In this document: in pieces, positions 59,150-64,000 of the stretch
Layout of the letters: the number at the start of each line of letters is the position of its first letter
Numbering within the stretch: the first letter of the stretch is position 1
Source of the DNA: Corticium candelabrum
Lineage: Eukaryota; Porifera; Homoscleromorpha; Homosclerophorida; Plakinidae
Direction of reading: 5' to 3'
Length of the DNA stretch: 64,000 nt
Assembly: GCF_963422355.1 (NCBI RefSeq)
Contig: NC_085092.1
Location: forward strand, 3,585,971-3,649,970
Position numbers and translations under genes: made by a program
The notes under the pieces: model-generated
The model's database searches: none
Told to the model about the DNA's origin: nothing
What the model saw: only the letters and a program-made list of their open reading frames with translations

Positions 59150-59372
59150 AAAAAAGAAATAGATGTAGGGATTGTATAAAAAGTAATAGAAACAAGATCT
59201 ATAGATAATATGAACCAAAGCCAGGCATCATTAGTGAATCCTTCCAACCACATTCCCTACATTTTACTTTTAGTGGTTGGAAGGATTCACTAATGATGTC
59301 TGGCTTTGGTTCATATTATTTAAATCTTGTTTCTATTACTTTTATACAATCCCTACATCTACTTTTTTTTCA
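59150..59372. mobile_element. Near-perfect palindromic MITE
   Basis: The arms of about 105 bp (AGATGTAGGGATTGTATAAA, TAATAGAAACAAGAT, ATATGAACCAAAGCCAG(G/A)CATC, TTAGTGAATCCTTCCAACCAC) are mirrored around a centre at about 59263. Only a few mismatches are seen. The unit has no coding content. Confidence 0.85.
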
Positions 59373-59985
59373 GAGAAAAAGTTTTTAAAATTCTTTTATT
59401 ATGGATCACATTACCTGTCGTCCAATTAACTTGAATTCGATCTGTAGGTGCTAGCTGAGAAACCAGTCTAGAGATAGATATGCTTAGACGACGTTCAAAA
59501 CTGCGACCCCTTTTGAAAAACTTCCAAATCGCTACACCGTATAGTCCCCCAGCCCACTAGCGAAAAGACGCTTCCTTCTATAGTTTCGTTGCACTCATCA
59601 GTACGAATAAGGTTTGACTGTTTGTAGCGCTGTAGAATAATGTCAGATAGCGAATGATGTGTAAAAGGTAGAGATCAAAGCGTCCCATCTGAGCAAACAA
59701 GGCAATTTTGCGCTTGCGACAGGTCTTTTCTAGAACAAAACTTACGTTGATTTAATGGCTTCTTTCACAATATCCTTTCCATTAATTTGCTATTTTGTGC
59801 TCGTGAATGATATATCATCAGTTAAAAAGCAAGAGAAATACCGTTAGAAGTCGATTAGCAGTCTATAGGTCCCGTATGCATTTCCCGTATGCGAGTACCC
59901 TAGGAGGCCAAATACTTGCTTGTCTAACTTAGTGACGTACATAATTGACATTTTGATGCATGCTGAATCTTTCTGGTTTTTGACG
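59373..59985. other. No gene recognised
   Basis: No exon or known repeat is evident. Confidence 0.4.
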
Positions 59986-60210
59986 CAGCCAAATGCTGAC
60001 TTGTTCGAATGCTGACAGTTCAGACAACGTACCGGATGCATGCCGGATCCTGACCTACCCAGCGGCCGATCGACCTTGGTAGAAAGCTGACGTAGGTACC
60101 CAGATGTGCCGACGTAGACGGTTGACCTAGCCGGATGTGGATGTAACGGAATGCTGACCTGAAGCTGGATCAAGCCGGATACTGACGTTGCCGGATGTTG
60201 ACATGAACTA
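59986..60210. repeat. Degenerate tandem array of CCGGATG-TGAC motifs
   Basis: The motif (G)CCGGATG/C-x-TGAC(C) or close variants recurs about ten times in ~220 bp (AATGCTGAC, ATGCCGGATCCTGACC, AGCCGGATGTGGATG, GGAATGCTGACC, AGCCGGATACTGACG, TGCCGGATGTTGACATG). Spacing is 15-30 bp. Confidence 0.6.
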
Positions 60211-60479
60211 CAATAAAAGCACATGTAGCTTTAGTTGTGTTACTTGCTCTCAATTTGCCGCTTGTGTAGAATTGTTGCTGTGTAGAATTGTGTAAAGTTT
60301 ACTACTACTAGTACTTTCAGTATACAGTTTATTATTTTGGTAGATCTACCTAGATGACGTTGCAAGCTGTACGGTATCGGCCACTAGACTACTACCCAAC
60401 ACGTCTTCGTTTGTTACAATGTAAGTTACTAGGTGCTACTTAGCTGCAAATGAAATTTACGAATGCTAATCTAATGCTA

Positions 60480-61710
60480 CAGATGTCCGGTCTTCCTCGA
60501 AAAACAGCTTGTATTGCTGCGAGCGAAGCAGATGACTGTCCCCGTACCAGAAGCACTCTTCCCGGTCTCGATTTGACAAAATGTCTGATGTGTCAAACAG
60601 AAAAACGAAAACGTAAAGACAGAAGAAAAATGGAGAAGACGACCCGTTGCCAACTTGATTTTGCTGCAGCTACATTTCTCCATGAGGCAAATGTTCGCGA
60701 CGACAAAAGAGTTTTGCTGGAGATTCATGGTACTGATGTACATGCCAAAGATGTAGTGTACCACAATTCGTGCTACAAAGATTATACATCACCTAGACGT
60801 TTGGAATTACTAATGAAAAAGCAGTTGGATGCCGAGACAACGGACAGTCCTCACAAGCAAGCGTTTGAACGACTAGCACAAGACGTTGAAAAAGATATTC
60901 TAGGAGAAATCCCTAGTTTCATGTCTTTGTCCAGTTTATGCTCGACTTACAAAAATTACCTTGACGAAATTGGTGTGTCAGCCGACTGGTACCTCGCACA
61001 TGCCCTAAAAACCCGTCTAACCAGGCACTTTGGCAAACCGATTGTCATTCCACCGCCCGCAGAAACGTAATCAAGCTCAATATGTTTTTAGCAGTGCTGC
61101 ACCATCGGGTATTCTTCTAGAACGCATTCAGCAAATGAATGCTTTTTAGCGCATCTATGAATGTAGACGACTGTGATAACGAGGACGCTCCTCTGCAGAT
61201 GACTATCGCTTCTCCGATGTTATCACCGACAATACCTCTACCGTTTTTCCTGCAGCAACGATCTTGAGACAAGCAAGTTTGGAAATGCCAAAAACCATGC
61301 CGTTTCCTCCCAATCCGTCTGATCTTCACGAAAGCAGTTGTCAAATTCATACTTTGTTGTACAAAATGCACTAATTGGCTAAAGAAACATTTTCATCGGG
61401 CAAACTATCAACCAGGCGTATGGATTCGAGTTTTGGAAAGCAATCCGGATATTCCTTCTCGTTGTGACCGAGGGTAGAAGATGGTAGACGGCGAACTGAC
61501 GATAGACTGGATGACCAATTACATGTTCATTGTCAGCGCAAAACGAGTTGCTCTTCCGTACGATGCTCATGTTATCGTGCGGAATTACCATGCACGGACT
61601 CTTGCAGCTGTGAAAATTGTTCTCTAAAAGCAATGCGTGACGTAATAGACGACGACGACGACGACGACGACGAATTCAACGGCTCCGACGACACTAAACT
61701 ACAATGACTT
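60480..61710 (+). pseudogene. Decayed transposon-associated zinc-binding protein
   Basis: From MSGLPRKTACIAAS (ATG 60483; another in-frame ATG lies at 60450) the frame is open to 61070. It holds TKCLMCQTEKRKRK, ATFLHEANVRDDKRVLLEIH and DVVYHNSCYKDYTS, i.e. a C-x2-C ... H-x3-C pattern common in large transposon-linked proteins of cnidarians and sponges. After the first stop, shifted frames continue with FSSAAPSGILLERI, WKMVDGELTIDWMT and PCTDSCSCENC, again typical of that group. A (GAC)n run codes an Asp tract near the end (about 61648-61673). Many stops make it a pseudogene. Confidence 0.5.
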
Positions 61711-62440
61711 TTGTCAAAAGAGTATTTAGATTAATTAATTAATTAAAGTAAAACTACAATTATTTGCATAGATAGACCTAGAGTACCAATTCCTACTTCT
61801 TTAAAACATTGTTCTGAATGAAGATATGTAAATATATCATTTGCAAGTTTCACAGCTTATTGTCTTGTGCATATACGTCTCCTAGAAACAAAACCTCTAC
61901 ATGTTTCCTCGCGCTTACCGTGCGCAGCGCGACCTATGCGAATAGAAAAGTACAGGGCCTGAGCTGACCTATTGCTCTTTTCTAGAGTCTACAAACCTAA
62001 AATTAAATTTTACAATCGATACTATGCTATAATAGCTTAGTAACTTGGAGAAAACACAACGTGGCAACTATACGGGACTTTACGCTTGTCGACAGTCGTC
62101 TGAAAACAGCACTTGGAACAAGTCTACGATTACGGCGAACAGTTTTCCCCAGGTTTCGAACTCTCTGAAGTACAGATAAACAGTCAAATGTTATTGGTAT
62201 TCGAAGATTGTGATATATTCTATATATTAGGCAGAACTACTATTCCCGCTCACGCTCTCCTACTTGGGTTCCCGGACATAGTCCGAGTCCCGTAATATCA
62301 CATTCCTCACCCTCTCCTCAACAAACAAAAAACTAACACAAAAAGACAACAACAAAATATTACAGTCATATTAGTAACTGCGCAAAAGTCTACTCTCTGC
62401 AGCTATCTCTAAAAACAACAACACTAAAGTCATCTCGTTA
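61711..62440. other. No gene recognised
   Basis: A/T-rich flank; the small open frame at 62113-62295 has no known domain. Confidence 0.4.
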
Positions 62441-62445
62441 GCTAC

Positions 62446-63461
62446 TTATAAGTCTAGTCTCCTCGGTGCCTTCCTCACTCGTTGCGACCTCTGGAGTTCC
62501 GTCATTTGGGGTTCCCTCTCTTCCGTTCTAATAGTATCCGCTGGTCCGAGCCGAGATTCTTTGTCTCCCTTCGGAGGGATTTCCCCCTGTTTGTACCAGC
62601 GTCTGTGCCGAAACTTGCTCGCCCTCCCTTCCTTGAGAAACTCCCCTCTGCTCTTCTGTTTGTTGATGGGTCCCTCCCCTGTTTGTTGATGGGTCTCTTG
62701 TTTCTCTTGCGCGTGTGCCGCGGGCTCGCCAACATCTCCTTCGTATATAACTGTTTGTTTATCCTCCGGTGTGCAATTGGTGTCCGCCACATTTTCCTCA
62801 CGTTTGTATCTGGCTTTAATGTGGTCCTGATGCCGCTTCACGATACATCCATCCTACAGTCGACAAGTAAACGATAAAGGACCGTGCTGTTCTCGAATCT
62901 GTGCTCGAATCCATTGAGAACCAGTCCCGAAATTGCGGACATATACATCTTGTTGTGTGCTAAATGGCCGGTTCCGAGCCTTGTTGTCGTGATGTTGTTT
63001 CTGCTCACTTTGCTTTGGACGTACTCACTCTGCAATGTTTGGTTTCGACAAATCTAATAAGATCTTCGGTTTTCGCCCGAGGAGTAGCTCGACTGGTGTT
63101 ATTCCCGTTGTCGTGTGAGGCGTGTTCCGGTAGGCCATTAGCACCCATCGTAATTTTTCCTGAAACGTTCCTACTTCCATCTTTTCAAACCTTGTTTCAA
63201 CGTTTGTACCATCCGTTGAGCAAGCCCGTTTGAAGCGGGGTGATACGGCGCTGACTTGATGTGTGTAATACTGTTGGATATGCAAAACAACTCATAGTCT
63301 TGACTTGTGAAACAACAGCCATTATCGGATACTATGATGTCCGGTATACCGTGAGTTGCGATGGATGCTCGGATACCCTCAATTGTTGCCCGTGACGTAG
63401 CTGATGACACGTTGTGTACCTCTAACCATTTGGAAAACGCGTCAACTATGACCAACAACAT
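62446..63461 (-). mobile_element. Ty3/Gypsy element 3, integrase fragment
   Basis: Minus-strand frames give LLVIVDAFSKWLEVHNVSSA, DIIVSDNGCCFTSQDYELF and PYHPASNGLAQRMVQTLKQG (integrase core, although the usual catalytic Glu has become Gln), then WVLMAYRNTPHTTTGITPVE and LLLGRKP. After further shifts, 62446-62841 encodes the charged C-terminal end (ERPQMTELQRSQRVRKAPRR-like, ending RLDL). The 5' side is cut abruptly at 63461 by another element. Confidence 0.75.
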
Positions 63462-64000
63462 TGGGTGCTTTCACACGACGTTTCTCGCCTAGGTTAACTC
63501 TAATTGATTTAGTTCAAGACGCCTTTTAACTAATTGGTCTTAGATAATAGCTTGGCTAACCTAGGTTAGCGCTAACCCACTTGCAAGCTAGGTTAGAACT
63601 CGGTCGCTCCGCCTTCTAGGCATAGCAAAGAATGGCGCGTTTTCTAGAATGTGCTACGAACGCTTCAAAGCTACACGGGCGCGTCTTCAGTAGAAAAGGA
63701 GAAGGCAAAGAAAAGCGCGTCGGCAACGAGAGGTCCTTTTTATTACTCTCCTAGTGTTGCTGTGCAGAATGTATAATCAGATGTTGCTTGTAAAGATCAT
63801 GTCTCTAGTGAGAGGACGAAACTCTCCAAACCTTCCAGGCATTGACGGGGCAACAATGACAAGATATACATAATTAGTATCTAGATTGGTTAGTGAGTCA
63901 TTTCTGTGCTGTGTGAACGCTGCTCAGTACTAACCTAGGGCAATTACACAGTAATTACATGTTCCATATGGTAGTGTTTACTTAGCTAGCTTAACCTAGG
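63462..64000. mobile_element. Element with repeated CCTAGGTTA motifs, cut by the window end
   Basis: It starts GGGTGCTTTCACACGACG exactly where Gypsy 3 integrase homology ends. CTAGGTTA/TAACCTAG occurs at about 63489, 63560, 63586, 63931 and 63990 in both orientations, and GTGTGAACGCTGC at 63911 mirrors the start. Subterminal repeats with an inverted GGGTGC(T)TTCACAC end suggest a hAT-like non-autonomous element. Its right end is not in the window. Confidence 0.6.

Overview
The window reads as a gene-sparse, repeat-rich stretch of an animal nuclear genome. Genes are split into short GT-AG exons, microsatellites are long, and remains of several eukaryotic transposon classes fill much of the DNA. 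I found no prokaryotic operon, rRNA, tRNA or CRISPR array. The gene set (ankyrin-repeat exons, an IFI44-like GTPase, a Frizzled-CRD-like receptor, a coiled-coil/kinase protein, a CSTPP1/C11orf49 homologue) suits a marine invertebrate. A sponge is my best guess, but that is inference from gene style only.

Layout. 0-2.2 kb is an imperfect palindrome carrying an ankyrin exon in each arm. 2.8-3.4 kb is a compound (CA)n array. 3.5-11 kb is mostly non-coding, with a MULE-like remnant, one unexplained open exon and a palindromic MITE. 11.2-20.7 kb holds an ankyrin-repeat gene (+) whose one-repeat exons sit in duplicated exon-intron cassettes, broken up by a hAT-type insertion and MITEs. 21 kb has a ZNF862/hAT-like fragment (-).

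23.6-39.6 kb is the most interesting part. It has a two-exon, probably N-myristoylated coiled-coil GTPase of IFI44 type (-), a decayed copy of its last exon, a five-exon coiled-coil gene with an unrecognised N-terminal domain (-), a second short gene with the same N-terminal domain (+), and a single-pass receptor with a Frizzled-like cysteine-rich ectodomain and a 10-nt microexon (-). A truncated Ty3/Gypsy element lies between them. All exon phases of the three minus-strand genes close exactly. The set resembles a small immune/signalling cluster, but that function is inference.

39.8-45.0 kb is a 5.16-kb piggyBac element with ~315-bp terminal inverted repeats and a decayed intron-containing transposase. 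46.4-47.0 kb is a Gypsy tail. 47.4-49.4 kb is a coiled-coil plus protein-kinase gene (+) with an in-frame TGA. 50.8-51.5 kb is a CSTPP1-like coding block (-) with a frameshift and a stop. 51.65-58.9 kb is a nested stack: a LINE (+) interrupted by a near-complete Gypsy element (-, 175-bp LTRs) and by a dispersed repeat also present at 24.3 kb. 60-62 kb is a decayed transposon-type gene, and 62.4-64 kb is a third Gypsy fragment cut by a new element with repeated CCTAGGTTA motifs that runs off the window.
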